The notes beneath the pieces are model-generated. The model made no database searches and had not been told where the DNA came from. It saw only the letters and a program-made list of their open reading frames with translations. DNA of 64,000 nt from Rhynchonema sp. JSB1_4 (taxonomy: Eukaryota > Nematoda > Chromadorea > Monhysterida > Xyalidae), in the NCBI GenBank assembly GCA_030248065.1, contig JASAMV010008487.1, positions 1-64,000 on the forward strand, written 5' to 3'. The translations under genes and the position numbers were made by a program. Below are positions 36,901 through 57,594 of this stretch, one piece after another. Positions within the stretch are counted from its first letter, which is position 1; each line of letters opens with the position of its first letter.

Positions 36901-38380
36901 ACACTACATACATATATTGACCTACCAGTATGTCTCCTCCTTCTATGACACATCATGCGTTGTGCACTGCCCTGGTCGCAGTCACAGGTGCACTCGGATG
37001 ACAACAATGGCACGGCGAATATATACGATTCACGGACTGGGTACACGTGCTCTGCGTTCGCGTAGGTCATCGTCAGTAATAGTGACCCATTGTTGCCGAT
37101 CTGAAAATATGTTGAGCATGATTTTCTCTTTCATTGCATTGACGCGGTGTGAACGAATCTTATATCGTATCTTATATGAACGAATCGTATATGGGCATGA
37201 TAACAGATGGGCATGGATAACGAATTATGCTGATGCATTTGGTGCGTTAACACGAGTTTCGCATGGTAGGGAGGGAGCTGGAGCTGGTGTGCCTGTTTGG
37301 GTCCCACGGCTATCTAGTGCATTTGCACTGGCGATGACCTGGTGCACCGCCCGTGTCTGTGACAACAAGGGGAAACGGGCAACCAAAATGGTGTGCTGCT
37401 TCAGTTAAACCACAGTCATCAAGTCAGTTTTTCTCTTCGATTGCATATTCACGCGGAATGGCCGTATGGCCCAACCACCAACCTGACTAGCATTCAACCT
37501 TTGCGTGTCCAGCTCATCAATCGTCAGCCAAAAGCACACCGTCTGACCCAACGACAGTTTGAATTGCAGCGTGCGTTGCATCGAGATTTCGATCGCTTCC
37601 GAGCTAATCGTGTCGTGAGAAAGGCGAGTTTGCTGCAGGTAACCTGAATGGGCAAGGGAAGTTATCTGAACAAAAGCCGTCAGGGAGATACTGGTTTCTC
37701 ATCATGACCATAGGGTGGAATGAGCGTAAGGCATTGTTCATGTTGTAACAGGGTCGTATTGTTATCTGGTATCAGGGTGTCTGACTAGACAAACTAATGA
37801 CACACAGATGGGCATGATAACAAAGATAACCCACGGCCATGACAAAACAAACGAACACGTTTCCAACGTGCACTGGTAAATGCAGTTCGCGTTTGGCGGT
37901 GCATCAGGTCAGTGCGTATAATTATGTGACCAAGAAGACCGTATTTTCTTTGGTTTTTCACTTCTGAAGAAAGCTCACAGATCACACCCAACGCACGTCG
38001 GTTTGTTCGTGCAAAGTGCATAACGCTGTTGTCAACCTTCAGGTACAGTTGGTATATAAGTGGATAGCTGCTTCTTGTGCCTTGGCCATGTTCAAAACAA
38101 ACCGTAACCGAAGCCGAATCTGACCTTGTGTATCAGCAACCGGCCTGACCTTCAAGGAAAACATCCGGAAGGTGCCCCAAATAAGTAACTAACCTGTCAG
38201 TGTGCTGATATGTGAACAGGACTTCAACAAATCACCATCGGAAGGCAGCGATCGTTTCAATTTGACTTGTGTGATTTTTCGCAAATCCTCAAAATCAAAC
38301 GGCAGACTCCAGGCGGCTGTGTGCTCCACCAACAGCAGCAGAAACGATATTGGACCCGCCGTCGTGTAGAAGTTGGTCAT
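30987..38380 (-). CDS. type I membrane protein, candidate EFF-1/AFF-1 family cell fusogen (about 584 aa)
   Basis: Exons (minus): 38380-38194, 37643-37499, 36504-36434, 36351-36221, 35917-35717, 35206-34889, 34442-34265, 33879-33719, 31392-31115, 31071-30987; they sum to 1755 nt in phase. The product has a signal peptide (FLLLLVEHTAAWS), a long ectodomain with dispersed Cys and N-glycosylation sites, a CPDC motif, the juxtamembrane ILDLINPVNWSTN, one transmembrane helix (KFVTILLCVLLIVSFV, about residues 515-537) and a short tail ending YDNIVSK. Length, type I topology and nematode origin fit the somatic fusogen family that merges epidermal and other cells; the assignment is inference from architecture and partial recall, not alignment. 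The exon 3/4 junction could instead use donor 36451 with start 36346, and the last intron is only 43 bp, without which the tail would be VDPV. Introns hold a GGGTG MITE, a tRNA-like piece and a TTAA element. Confidence 0.6.
31512..31598. repeat. GTCGTCAA-family MITE relic
   Basis: Starts tttatgtcgtcaactgtcgt and ends ggctgcttagcttgacgact. It directly abuts the TTAA element, which inserted at its edge. Confidence 0.45.
31604..33258. mobile_element. 1.65 kb fold-back DNA element in a TTAA site
   Basis: The ends AGGGCTCGGGACATAAC and GTTATGTCCCGAGCCCT are perfect inverted complements, flanked by TTAA on both sides (31600-31603 and 33259-33262). Terminal arms extend about 500 bp (to near 32107 and from near 32764), around a unique centre of about 650 bp. 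Both arms carry the same 85-codon open frame in mirror image, which is a repeat shadow. TTAA duplication is typical of piggyBac-type transposition, although the ends lack the usual CCY start. No transposase. It sits in the intron before the membrane-anchor exon of the fusogen-like gene. Confidence 0.85.
33263..33398. repeat. 136-bp hairpin element
   Basis: Near-perfect inverted arms of about 60 bp (ggccactttatactttgtct ... aaagtataaagtggcc) surround ctgttggtcgcgca. It directly abuts the TTAA element on its right side. Confidence 0.75.
36130..36219 (-). repeat. tRNA-like sequence in a fusogen-like intron
   Basis: On the minus strand ccgtagcgcagtgggctgg (A-box-like) is followed about 45 bp later by gagttcgagacc (B-box). 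The T-stem does not pair well and the arms cannot be folded convincingly. It begins right after the 36221 donor. Confidence 0.4.
36657..36872. mobile_element. GGGTG-family MITE, copy 2
   Basis: Starts GGGTGGAATTTTCGAAACGG and ends TTTCGAAAATATCACCC, with TAT on both sides (36654-36656, 36873-36875). It lies in the second intron of the fusogen-like gene. Confidence 0.8.
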
Positions 38381-39297
38381 TTTGAACACGCGGTAGTTTG
38401 AATTTGAGATGACCCACCCTTTGCTGGAGAACAGGGCGGAATCCTTACAGAAAGCCTTTCAATAAAATTTGAAAACCGAAGCTTTGAATTAGAATAATGA
38501 GTTGAAATTTTGCTATCCGTTGGCGATACACGAAGCTGCTCGAAGTTTCAGTTCTTACAGAAGGCAAGCAACAACCAAAATATACATGCCTCCGATAACC
38601 CGAATATATACATACCTATACTATGAATACCAACCTCTACTTTTAGGTTACTGGTTAAAATGAGACCCTCTATCCCATTCGTACCGTATACCCATCCTCC
38701 ATACCGTATCCTAACCAGACCCAACGATGACTAAGCCCAGCCGGAAATCGTGCTATAACAAACTCAATTACTATTTCTGAAAAAGTCGAGTAGTATTACG
38801 TCAAAGAACGTTTAGCTACCTATCGCTGTATGCTGTTTTAACCGAAACAATAAAGTTTTATGATTGGTTTACATTGGAGCTGCTAGCAAACATACAATGT
38901 AGATTTCAAGAGAACAAACTTTCCACCTGTTCTGCACATAAAAATATCGCCGGAAGTTTCGGCTGACTAACATATCCCGCCCTTTCTAAATCAGGCCAAA
39001 ATGGGCTGTGAACTGCTGGAGACTAAGCCAACAAAACGCGGTTTTGTTTTCATCTACATAGTTATGCAGGCCATCAATGCTCTAACAGTTCAATTCAGAC
39101 TGCGCTTCGGCGTCTTGTTTTTCATCAGGCCACACCACCACAAGTTTGGTCCGTGGCCCCGCACCATAATTGGCTTCTAAACATCAAAACTAAGAGGGCC
39201 CGGCGACAAACGCTGGTTTGGGATAAGACTTCATTTTTAACAAGTTGCACCCGGGAACCATGTAGCACCAAAGAGCAGCTTTCCTGTGCTTTTTGAC

Positions 39298-39621
39298 TCA
39301 CTCACGCAGGACTGCTGATGTCTTTTGTAGTTTTCTCAGAGTTTGCATTTGTGCGCTGAATACCACTTTCTTAGTTAAAGCACCGACCAACCATGGACAA
39401 CCAACTGTTACTGTTTGCATGGAAACACTGGAATCAAGTTTCGACTTTGCGTTCCTAACATTCTCATAAAGCTCAGGAACCGGAACCAGAACCGGAACTG
39501 CTTTGAGCATGTATCGGACGAATGAACGTTTCACGCGACCGTTAACATGACGAAATGGGCAGGAAATTGAGTGGGCTGCTCCCGCGCGCGCTTCAGTGTT
39601 GGCCAGCTTTGTGGCTGCCAT
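39298..39621 (-). CDS. hypothetical open frame, 107 aa
   Basis: Runs from an ATG (MAATKLANTEARAGAAHS) with no family resemblance and ends beside a GTGAGTGAG donor-like site. It could be a first exon of an unrecognised gene or chance. It lies 0.9 kb upstream of the fusogen-like start on the same strand, but no continuing exon was found. Confidence 0.15.
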   Translation of the reverse strand: MAATKLANTEARAGAAHSISCPFRHVNGRVKRSFVRYMLKAVPVLVPVPELYENVRNAKSKLDSSVSMQTVTVGCPWLVGALTKKVVFSAQMQTLRKLQKTSAVLRE

Positions 39622-40368
39622 AGTTTTGGCGGCGTGACAGAAATTCGGTTATCAAGAAGACACACGCACACACGCACAAACACATGATCCTGATAAACCC
39701 AGAGTTTGATGGTACTAACGTTGAGATGTCTGATAAAGTCGCTTGAAAATTAGATAAAAGAACAACAACAGTTGCGAATCTACCGACATTTTGACAATAT
39801 TTTCATGATCAAGACGAAAATGCTGGTCTATAGGCGGCTGTAGAACCGGCCTGCTTCCTAAATTAACTAAAAAGACTCAAGTGCATTGACAGTCTATCAA
39901 TCATCAACATCCGTGTACAAGTGCTAATTCAAAAAGGACAGCATGTGCGGGTTTTCAATATTTGACAGCTATTACATTTTGCACATGTCCTGCAAAAACG
40001 GTTGCGGTTAGCTTAATCCTTATTTCGGTGCAGGTTCGACTTATGATCGCCCTGACATGATTATTTTATACAAACTGTGTCTTGTTCATGTATGTAATTG
40101 ACATTCGCACTTTGTACTTTAATCGTTACGGAAGGTCATTTTGTATACAGGTGTACAGGTTTGTGTTTTTTGGAACTTTTCCAATTGAAAATGGAAAACC
40201 TGCTGCATGCACTAACCAATAACCAATATTACATTTTTATCTTCGTTTTGTACTTTTCAGCAGCGCACGCGTTCGCACGCGTGACCCATAATCACATTGC
40301 GCTAATCCGCCGATCAATTAGCTGTCGTGTGGCGTGCTTGCGTGCATGAACTTGTTGCGGCTAATGGA

Positions 40369-40468
40369 ACAGTGATCAACTCAAGCAGCCCGAAATGAGC
40401 ACGAGCCAAAAATTATACATGAATATGGCAGCTGTCGACCGGAGTTGACGACAGCACAATAGGCCCTT
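40369..40468. repeat. GTCGTCAA-family MITE relic
   Basis: Starts gatcaactcaagcagcccga, contains aaaaattatacatgaatat, ends ggagttgacgacagcacaat. Confidence 0.45.
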
Positions 40469-41102
40469 TTTGCTTGTCAATATTTTATGGAAAATAGAAA
40501 CCCCAAACTAAACACCAATAAACGCATTCTCATACGTGACTGCCACCGGATTGACCTTTTGGTCCGGAGAATGCCAAATAAGGCTTTTCGCGAATGGTTC
40601 CCCACGGGGTGATTCGGAAATTTTCGCGATAAGCCGTCAGGGGCTTATCATTTGGAGAAACAGTTTTTCGTGCTTTATGAATCACGAACTGCAGTTATAG
40701 TAATACTTCATTTCACCCAAAAACAAAAGAAAAAGAATTGGTACCAGTTTGTGCGTTAGGTATTGAAATGGAGATTGCTATGCCCCGAATTTATGCATCA
40801 ACGTTTTGATGAGCTTGTGCTTTTGAAACTGCTATACCTATATTTTTCACCAGTTTATAATAACTTATCACTAATCGTCGAAAAATCGATCTATCAATCG
40901 TTTTTGCATAACCCATGTGTATGACAATTGTAGAGACAAACATAAACTGTTTATTTCTGGATTACCTACCGTTTTTTATTCAAATTCAGTGAAGTGTGAC
41001 AAACAGCAAATATCAGTTGCATCCGTGCTTCATGAACTTTGTTGTATTGCTGCAGGAGAATCTCATGCATTTTACACTGTTAAATTGGCAAGCAGCTGCA
41101 TT

Positions 41103-41327
41103 GGGTGATATTTTCGAAACGGTGTAAAGGTCAGTTGGGTGTAAAGGTCGGTGGAAAGCTCGGTCGACAGCTCAGTGTGATAGACCTCAGTGTAAACTTA
41201 AACATTCCACGTTAATAACAGGCAATGCTTCACGTTTACACCGAGCTACGCCGACCGAGCTTTCGACCGAACTTTACACCGACCTTTACGCCCAACTGAC
41301 CTTTACACCGTTTCGAAAATCCCACCC
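41103..41327. mobile_element. GGGTG-family MITE, copy 3
   Basis: Starts GGGTGATATTTTCGAAACGG and ends TTTCGAAAATCCCACCC, with ATT on both sides (41100-41102, 41328-41330). Intergenic. Confidence 0.8.
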
Positions 41328-41339
41328 ATTAACGGTCAA

Positions 41340-42460
41340 GCAGGCCTTCACGAAAAAAGTAAAATTGAGGTTTTCGACCTGAAATGATCTGCATCACATG
41401 ATTGAAATCGCATCCGCAAGCCGCAAACCATGCGTTCTGACGAATTGTTGAGCAAAAAAACCATTATTGTGTCGAATTATAAAATTGTAATTGATCTGTG
41501 ACTGACGATTTTTTGACACAACGTTTAGCATTATGCATCGATGATCAGAACGGCCCTGAAATCAGGCACGACAACAAATAAACTTCAGTTGGTGCGTATG
41601 CACATCGTGTAGGTTTGCTTGGGTAATATTTCAGTTTTTGGGTTTGTACCCGAAAAGGTTTGGCTTTGATGTCATGCCGATATCATATTGATAATATGGC
41701 ATAACCAGTAAAACTCAGGAAGTATAACTGTAACTGGATTTGAAAATTTGAGATGTGCACGTACGGCTGTATGTAGGAGCATCATAACACTACAGTGCTG
41801 GTAATGTATAGGCGGAACAAAGGCAGATATAAGTATCGGAAAAAATATAATAATTAATAAGGTTTACGTATCGGTATATACCATTTTATTTCCCAATAAA
41901 TTTTCCAGTGCGTGACTATGCTAAATCAAACGTGTGCCGCTTCATAATATGCCATATTTTTTTCAGAAGCCGATCCCTTATAACCAAGCGATACTGTAGT
42001 TTGGAATGAGTGGTCCAAAATGCATATTCAGTTACATACATACATAAACGATGAAGCGAACAGAAACAAGTTTCCAATGCAATTAAGGTTGAGGTTCATA
42101 GTCAAACCAATGGTAATCAGGGGTTACGTTTATGGTTATCCAACCAAATTCTCTGTCTGGCCGAACAATATGCAGCACAGTTAGGATTTTTTGATTTTCT
42201 GGATCTAAAACTCAACTGGTCCTAATGTTTTGCACAAGCCAATCCTGCGTTTTTATGGAAAACATATTTATGATAAGCAATTCAATGGTTTCCGAACCGG
42301 TATGCTGAGCGATGAAAAAGACCTCACAAGGCGTTGCAACAAAGCCGCAGCCGTTACACTGACGATTTTTCGGTTTAGTTTTTCATATTTTAAATCTGAA
42401 TACCCAGGAGGGTTTATTTGGGATTTGTTTGCAAAACAGACGCATGTCCGAAATAAGTCC
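41340..42460. other. intergenic, no gene recognised
   Basis: AT-rich sequence with short frames and no splice context. Confidence 0.3.
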
Positions 42461-42465
42461 CTGCG

Positions 42466-42986
42466 GGCTCAATCGCAAATTGCAATTTCGATAAATTCGA
42501 TCGAAAATCGACTTTTCGATTTTCATCATTAGATGTAAATCTGAACATGGTTTAAATACATAGGTTTTCGACCGCGATCGAAATTCCCAGAAAATTTTTT
42601 TATCGATTACTCGATCTTTTGATTCAATCGACGATATCAATTATTGATCGCAAGTTTTGGTCACTAGTTTCGGAGATTATGGATTTTCTTCGTTTTTATG
42701 CAATGAATGACGGTTCTGTTAATGTAAAAAAACACTGATCAATCTCAATATTTCGGGTTAAAACCGCTAAATACCGTAGCCCTCCACGAGTCATATCCGT
42801 TCGCACGTGCCCATAAAGCACACACGCACATCACGAATATCAATTTAGTTTTGATTGATTTTTCAATCGTGGATGGAAATCGATCGTCGATTTTCTGCAT
42901 ATCGAAATTAACTCCGATCGATTTTTCGACCGCGAGATCGATCGAAAAATTGCATAAAAATCGATTGCTTCAAAGATTGAGCCTAA
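42466..42986. repeat. AT-rich element full of TCGAT palindromes
   Basis: Edges ggctcaatc and gattgagcc are inverted. Within them many ATCGAT, TTCGATCGAA and GATCGATCG palindromes occur (for example 42488-42525 and 42878-42965). No coding content; possibly a MITE. Confidence 0.45.
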
Positions 42987-43107
42987 GCATACACCAGGGC
43001 TCTTAATCAAACATCTTCGGAACATACAGGCAGGTTACCCAAAATTATAACTTGCCAACAGCAACCATAAATCCCGGAAGTTCGAAGCATAAAGTCCACC
43101 ACGGAAC

Positions 43108-51351
<8,244 letters not shown>

Positions 51352-51484
51352 TTCCAAAATAGAATGGAAGAGAAATTCAATATTATATGATGTATGGTGT
51401 CCCTAGTATTTATCCCCATCCACTACTTTCATATTTGTGTTTCATCGCTAATCAACCGTTGTTTTTTTGTAACCTGTGCACTAA

Positions 51485-51664
51485 GGGTGATATTTTCGAA
51501 ACGGTGTAAAGGTCAGGTGGGTGTAAAGGTCGGTGAAAAGCTCGGTCGACAGCTCAGTGTGATAGACATCGGTGTAAACTTGAAACATTCCACGTTAATA
51601 ACAGGCAATGTTTCACGTTTGCACCGACCGAGCTTTAGACCGAACTTTACAGAAAATTCCACCC
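51485..51664. mobile_element. GGGTG-family MITE, copy 4 (internally deleted)
   Basis: Starts GGGTGATATTTTCGAAACGG and ends agaaaattCCACCC, with TAA on both sides (51482-51484, 51665-51667). The subterminal block before the right end, present in the other three copies, is missing. It lies about 130 bp after the astacin stop. Confidence 0.75.
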
Positions 51665-52349
51665 TAAGCTTTTTGAAAACCTGCTTAGGGGCTCAGCCAG
51701 ATAGACCCGAAACCCGAAGTACAATTTTTTCCATGTCCATTTTTCGGGTTTTGAAAAAACACCCGAAGCCCGAAACACTGAAGCATGACAATCGAAAATG
51801 TTTCGACTGACAGTATAAATTGTTCACGACAGCGACAAGTGGCAAAACTGAAACGTTCTCGATTGTCATTATCATGCTTCGTGTTTCGGCTTTTTTTTCG
51901 AACTTTCGCTTCTTTGGACATAGAAAAAAATTATATTTCGGGTTTCGGGTCTACCTGGTTGAGCCCTTATCGTGAGCTAAACCAGCTGGTGGCTAGCTTA
52001 TTGTTATGCTTTTTAATGTGATTATTTACTAAAAATGTTCACAGGCTTAGTACGAAGTTCCACTATTTACAGTATGCATAAATTCAACATTATAGGCGAA
52101 AACTCATCTAATATGTTTCCGAAACTATGCATGTTGTACTTTGCGATCTGAAGATACATATTTAATAGTCATTTAGCGAAAATATCAATTGTTAATTACA
52201 TGAAATGCATGATTAGGAAAAATCTTTTTATTGATGTTTAAGCGAAAACAATCATCTTGATATAATATCATTATATTCACGCACGTACAAAGTTAATGCT
52301 GTTGCTATTTGCCGGTTCCATTGAAGATAGGTGTTTATCTGTTCGGCCG

Positions 52350-52537
52350 ATTGGACAGCCGGTTTGAGCAAGAAAAAGGAGCGAGCTCTTATTTTGTCGC
52401 AATGGCTCAGGCTGTTTTGTGCTACGTAGACTTGGGCCTATTCGTTCTTCGGTTCTGCTCTTTTTGACTCTGTTCTTTTTTCCTTGCTCAAAGGGGTCTT
52501 GCTTAAACCAGCTTTGCTGAAATGCCCTACAGCATTA
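52350..52537. repeat. diverged copy of the TTAGGC-carrying palindromic family
   Basis: Contains gtttgagcaagaaaaagg, tggctcaggc, ggcctattcg and ttccttgctcaaaggggtct, matching the two better copies, but the TTAGGC core is almost lost. Confidence 0.5.
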
Positions 52538-52539
52538 TT

Positions 52540-53298
52540 AGTTTTACCTAAGGTTACTATGTGCACAGAATTGAGGGAATAAAATTAGAATGTTGCATTT
52601 GAATGTTGTCACTTTGAGTTTATGATGAGATTTCATGACGGAGCATCTCAAACGGCACACTGCTTGTTGATTCAGGACACAATCCGAAATTCCATTGTGA
52701 TTAAAAATATTTGTTTTCACATTTAAGCGCAACACAGTGGTCGATCAGTGAATTGAATGCCTGCGAACGAAATGGTGCTTTTTGAGATAATGACGTATTT
52801 CGTGTCGTGATGCATAGTACTGTATGAGTCGTATGTAGATGCACAAACATTTGGAATCTTTTCATGCACTAAACGTAAACCGCTTCACTTTCTTGCATTA
52901 TACTGAGCAGAATGGAAAACCGTTGCATTCTGACAAAGCCGTGCATATGGTGTCTCATCTCCATGAGCATCTCTGAGAGAGTTGCCATCATACAAACGAA
53001 GTTTCACTGTACACCAAACGCAGCATAAAAGTCCACAGGTGATACTTTATTCGTTCTCACATCGCCCAGTCTGCAAATCGACAAAAAATACACCAAACAA
53101 CATTGTTTCGTGGGTAACGGACAAAACAGCGGTGAAAAAACAGCGAAAAAAAAACAGCGGCCACACAAAGAGATGTGTGACTGGGGAGGCGTGGGCATAA
53201 GCCTGAGCCTGTAGGTCTGACCCAAGCCTGCTGTCCAAAATATAAGCTTCGCTGTTTTTTCCAGCGCCGTTTTGTCCGAACTCCTGCCTCGTGGGGGT
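52540..53298. other. intergenic, no gene recognised
   Basis: Short frames and no splice context. Confidence 0.3.
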
Positions 53299-53579
53299 GG
53301 CCGGTTAATTGAGCAAAGCACATTTGAGCAAGACCACTTTGAGCAAGTGAAAAAGAGCAGCGTCAAAAGAGCAGAGCACTTATTTTGTTTCAACGGCTTA
53401 GGCTGATTTTGGTATCAGGCTTAGGCTTAGGTTTAGGCTTACACTTAAGATTAGTTTTGTGTTTGGGCTTAGGCTTAGGCCTATTCGTTTCTAGGTGTTG
53501 CTCTTTTGGACTCTGCTCTTTTTTCACTTGCTCAAAGTGGTCTTGCTCAAATGTGCTTTGCTCAATTGCCCGTCCGCCC
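53299..53579. mobile_element. palindromic element carrying TTAGGC repeats, copy 2
   Basis: Same arms as the copy at 27881-28172, inverted relative to it. The interior reads ggcttaggctgattttgg and caggcttaggcttaggttta. Ends ggccggttaattgagcaaag and gctcaattgcccgtccgcc. Confidence 0.8.
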
Positions 53580-53589
53580 TCGTGGGTGC

Positions 53590-55782
53590 ATTTACATAGG
53601 ACCAACCATTTCCACCTCGACAAAAAGCTATAATCTTGCAAAATAAAAGCTATTATCATGACAATGTCGCTGCAATAAGCAGCGCCTCCCATCCAACAAC
53701 TGCAAGCAAAACAGACCATCATGGAGAATTCTGAACCCATAACAAATTGAGAAATCTCCATTGACACTGCCGCTGTTCTGGATAAATCACTTCAAAGAGA
53801 ACAAAGGCAACAAAAATGTGGCAAAATCGATCAGTTAAAAAAATACCTACATTCTCGTTGTGTGAATTGCCGCACGCGAACCAAACAAAGAAAAATGAAC
53901 AAAAACAAAATCTATAACAACAAAAAAACAAGATTACAATTGATAACAACAAACACGCACGCATTCTTTCTACAGTTGGTATACTAAAGGAAATGTGACA
54001 AAATTAATTTGGGATTTCACACAGACACAATTCCAACGCCCTTGATATACTGTACACAAATGCCAAAGCTAAATTATTCCAGTCCACGGTGAACAGAACA
54101 TCATAAAATTTCATTAAAAAATTTGACTTGGTGACTGAATAAAACGCGCGTCGGTCGCTCATGAATAAAGGTTTTTCAATGCGTTGCCAAATTGTTGCCA
54201 AATGCTTAAACAGGCGTGAAAGTTGTTCCTCATGTGAATAAACAACTTTACAAAACGTACTGGCATCACTAAATCCGTAAAAACGTCCTTCCGTGATGAC
54301 CAAAGACCCGATCCAAGTTTACCCTGCTTCGCAGTGCGCCAAGCTCAAAACTTTTTGGTCATGTTCACCATGAACGAATAATGCAGCCGAGTACAAATTC
54401 TGCACCAAAAAAACCACAAGCAACACAATATAATGTACTGTCATCCCACGAAACGGAAGCACACACGAGATTACCATGCATATAATTGGCATATTGATCC
54501 AAAAAAATCAATAATCATTGCTAATCGATTATCAGTAATATGAAGGGAATCGAACCGTCGAAAATATTCAACCCATCAATATTTTGAATACGAGTTGCTT
54601 TGCTACCAGACTATTATTTGATCATTGTGACACAAAATCTTGACGATATAATTTGTTCGTGTTCAGTTATTGATTTGTTAGTTCAGTTTGACAATTACCT
54701 GTCAAAAGATACGTTGAAATCCTGCACAAGAACTGAACCATTCAACAAACATCAATACCAACGATAAAATGGTGTCTCTGTTTTGTCGGAAAACCTAGCA
54801 AATTAAACCACTGCAACAATAATGGTGTGGGTATGGTACGATCAAGTTAATAGCTTTTCAACACAAAAGCTGCTGCGCCGTGTTTGAATGGCAAAAAAAT
54901 TATGCAGACTGCAAACGAAACGCACTACGGCAAAACAGCTTCCGTTACAATTGCATGACTGTATGTATATAATGATATCGAAAATCATATGCCAACAGTG
55001 CTAGTATCACCCAAACACAACAATCATTTTGACTACTAATTTCAATGTTTCAAACCGTTTTCAGTCACCAGAATGCATCGCCGATACGTAAATCCCAAAG
55101 CAAGATTTGACACCTCAATGATTCACACGGGCAGCGTAACTGACATCGCAAAACACAAGATTGGACCCTGTGCCTAAAATGTATGCATAAAAAAGAAGAG
55201 AACAAATGTCAAAGCGAAGGCTTTCCGAATCAGCTGAAAGTGCTCTTAGATGGTTGTTGGCGCAAACACGCCAATCTTGTCGTCATTGAACACACGCTAA
55301 CACTACTCACGAATATTTTTGGCAAACCGAACACCGCGTGCAAGAAACGTGTGTACATCAGAGAGAAAAAATGCGAATTAGAATGAAGACAAACAAACAA
55401 AACATTCCATAAATGAAATGTAAAGTATAGCTTCAAAAAGGTGCATGTGTACCGCATTAAAATACATGATATTTGGAATAGTTTGGGAGTTGGAAATAGG
55501 CAAGAACGAAAATCATGAAAAATGAAATCAAAGAAAATTTAAAAGAAGACGATAATTTTTGGAAATTCGATTCGCGTTCTTGCAACGTTGCTGTGCCCAT
55601 TACTGTTGAGCTGTTTGCCCTCCACCGCGATTGTAACCACCTGAAGAAAAAAAAAATCACTTGTTCAAAAAAAACAATAGGGTTTAAAGATGTCAGACAA
55701 AACAAAATTACTGGCTCTGACTTTTAAATGACGCTGACAATCACCGTTTGCTGATGAAACACGCGTTGTTTGAGCTGCATTT
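53590..55782. other. intergenic, no gene recognised
   Basis: AT-rich, with only short frames. No exon, RNA gene or clear repeat was recognised. Confidence 0.35.
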
Positions 55783-55790
55783 GGTAGCAG

Positions 55791-56554
55791 CAGTGTAGTT
55801 CCTGGGGGGGATGGGGTCCCCTCTCGGGTACGTCTGTTCTATACTTGCGTATTTTTCCGCAAAATATATTTTTGGAAAAAAAACCGTTTTTTTTCCGGAA
55901 AAAAAACCGTTTTTTTTCCAAATATTTTTCCAGTACTTAAGGATACCCATGGTCCAAAAACGCCTATTTTGGAGAAAATTTTGTCGGGAAATGGCCTGAA
56001 ACATGCTAAAAATGCACTTGGAGATTAAAAAGTGCTCATCTTGAACTGTTTAGCACCGATTTACATTAGTTTTGACAACATGCTTTCGTAACCCTTGAAA
56101 ATATTTCGGAAATTTTTGGAAAAAAAACCGTTTTTTTTCCAAAAGTTGCCACTTGGAAAAATTTCCGGAAAAATAAAAACGTATTTTTCCGGGCCTCGGA
56201 AAAAAAACGGTTTTTTTTCGGTTTTTTTTCCGGAAAAAAAACGGTTTTTTTTCCGGCCCGCAAGTATAGTCTGTTCCCCCAATTTTTGCCTAAAATAGGC
56301 AAATTTAGGCCTAAAATAGACATTTTTAGGCATAAAGTGAGTGATTTTTAGGTCGATGTCGTCAAAAATCGCCAAAATGCCCTTTTTATTGAGATTTTTT
56401 CCAAAAAGGGGAAAAATGAGTCAAATTTTCGACCTCAAAAACATGACTTTTCTCCAAATTTGGGTCCTCCCCCTTTCCCCCAGGTGGGTACGTCTGTTCC
56501 CCTCCGAAAAAAGGGGGTACCGCCTGTTCCCCCTCCGGACCAGGAACTACACTG
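55791..56554. mobile_element. hAT-like element 1 (764 bp)
   Basis: Perfect 15-bp terminal inverted repeats, CAGTGTAGTTCCTGG and CCAGGAACTACACTG, flanked by an exact 8-bp duplication GGTAGCAG (55783-55790 and 56555-56562). The interior is built of A8-CCG-T8 palindromes plus aaaataggc-type motifs, with no coding capacity. 8-bp duplications and CAGTG ends are typical of hAT transposons. It lies about 150 bp past the Caprin stop codon. Confidence 0.9.
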
Positions 56555-56702
56555 GGTAGCAGAGGGGTACTGGCACACCTAACAGCGTCTCAACACCCAA
56601 ACTGATTAGCGCAAACGCGGATTCTTTACGATCGTCGAGCTGACCGACCTTTACGCTGGTAAAAAAAAACTAGGTCAGGTAGCCTCAGCCATTAAAACAA
56701 AA

Positions 56703-57563
56703 TTAAAACAAATGAGCAAACGTGCCTCGCCAGCCGCGCTGTTGCGGCGCGCCGCCAAAGTTCAGGCCGGCCGTATGGGTGCGGCTCTGCGGCTGTTCGT
56801 TGTAATATTGCTGTTGATAGTCTGAAACCGGACAATAAATTGGGCGCTAACAATGGCCGGCTATTGGTTTTTCGGTAATAAAAACAAACAGCATTTAACA
56901 ATTATCGCCTACCTCCCCTGCCGCCACGATAATTGCCCCCGCCACGCGCTTGGTTGGCGTAATTCGATCGGTAGTATTGCTGCGCACCGCCGCGCCAATT
57001 ACCTGCAGCAACAAATGGATATGTGTCCGTAAAAATATCGATTTGTTACCTTGGCCTCTCAATACGTTTTTTTGTTTGTTTTTTTTTCAGAAAAAGACAC
57101 GGCTTTTCAATCTGCAACAACATATACTATAACCCACAAGTGGTGTCGTTGAGAAATCGAAATTTTCCCATACCCAACCCAATTTTCGGGAAATTTCCCA
57201 TACATACCCCGAAAAATCGAAAATTTCCCATACCAGGGGGGGTTTCTCCAAAAATTCCTGTACCCGAGGGGATATCTGAAAAAATGACCCCAAAAATCTT
57301 CTAAAAGTACCAAACAGTGGTCTAAAAGTGCTTAAAACAAAGCTTTCTTGCGGCAGCAAGCGATTTTTGACATTTTTTGGCGAAAAATGGTCAATTTTGG
57401 TACAAAAAGTCATTTCTAGCGGTGCTTGTTCCAAAAGTGAAAAATGTCCCATACTCCCGACCGATTGATTCCCCCTGCCCGCCCCCCCTAACGACACCAC
57501 TGTAACCCACCCCTGGCGCCTCTTCGATTTTCGAATCCACCTCGCTGATTCTGTCGTTGCCAA

Positions 57564-57594
<31 letters not shown>

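Larger units (their letters stand above)
38400..41100. other. intergenic, repeat relics only
   Basis: Apart from the doubtful frame at 39298-39621 and the relic at 40369-40468, no gene was recognised. 40572-40662 is a partial hairpin (ccaaataaggcttttcgcga ... tcgcgataagccg). Confidence 0.35.
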
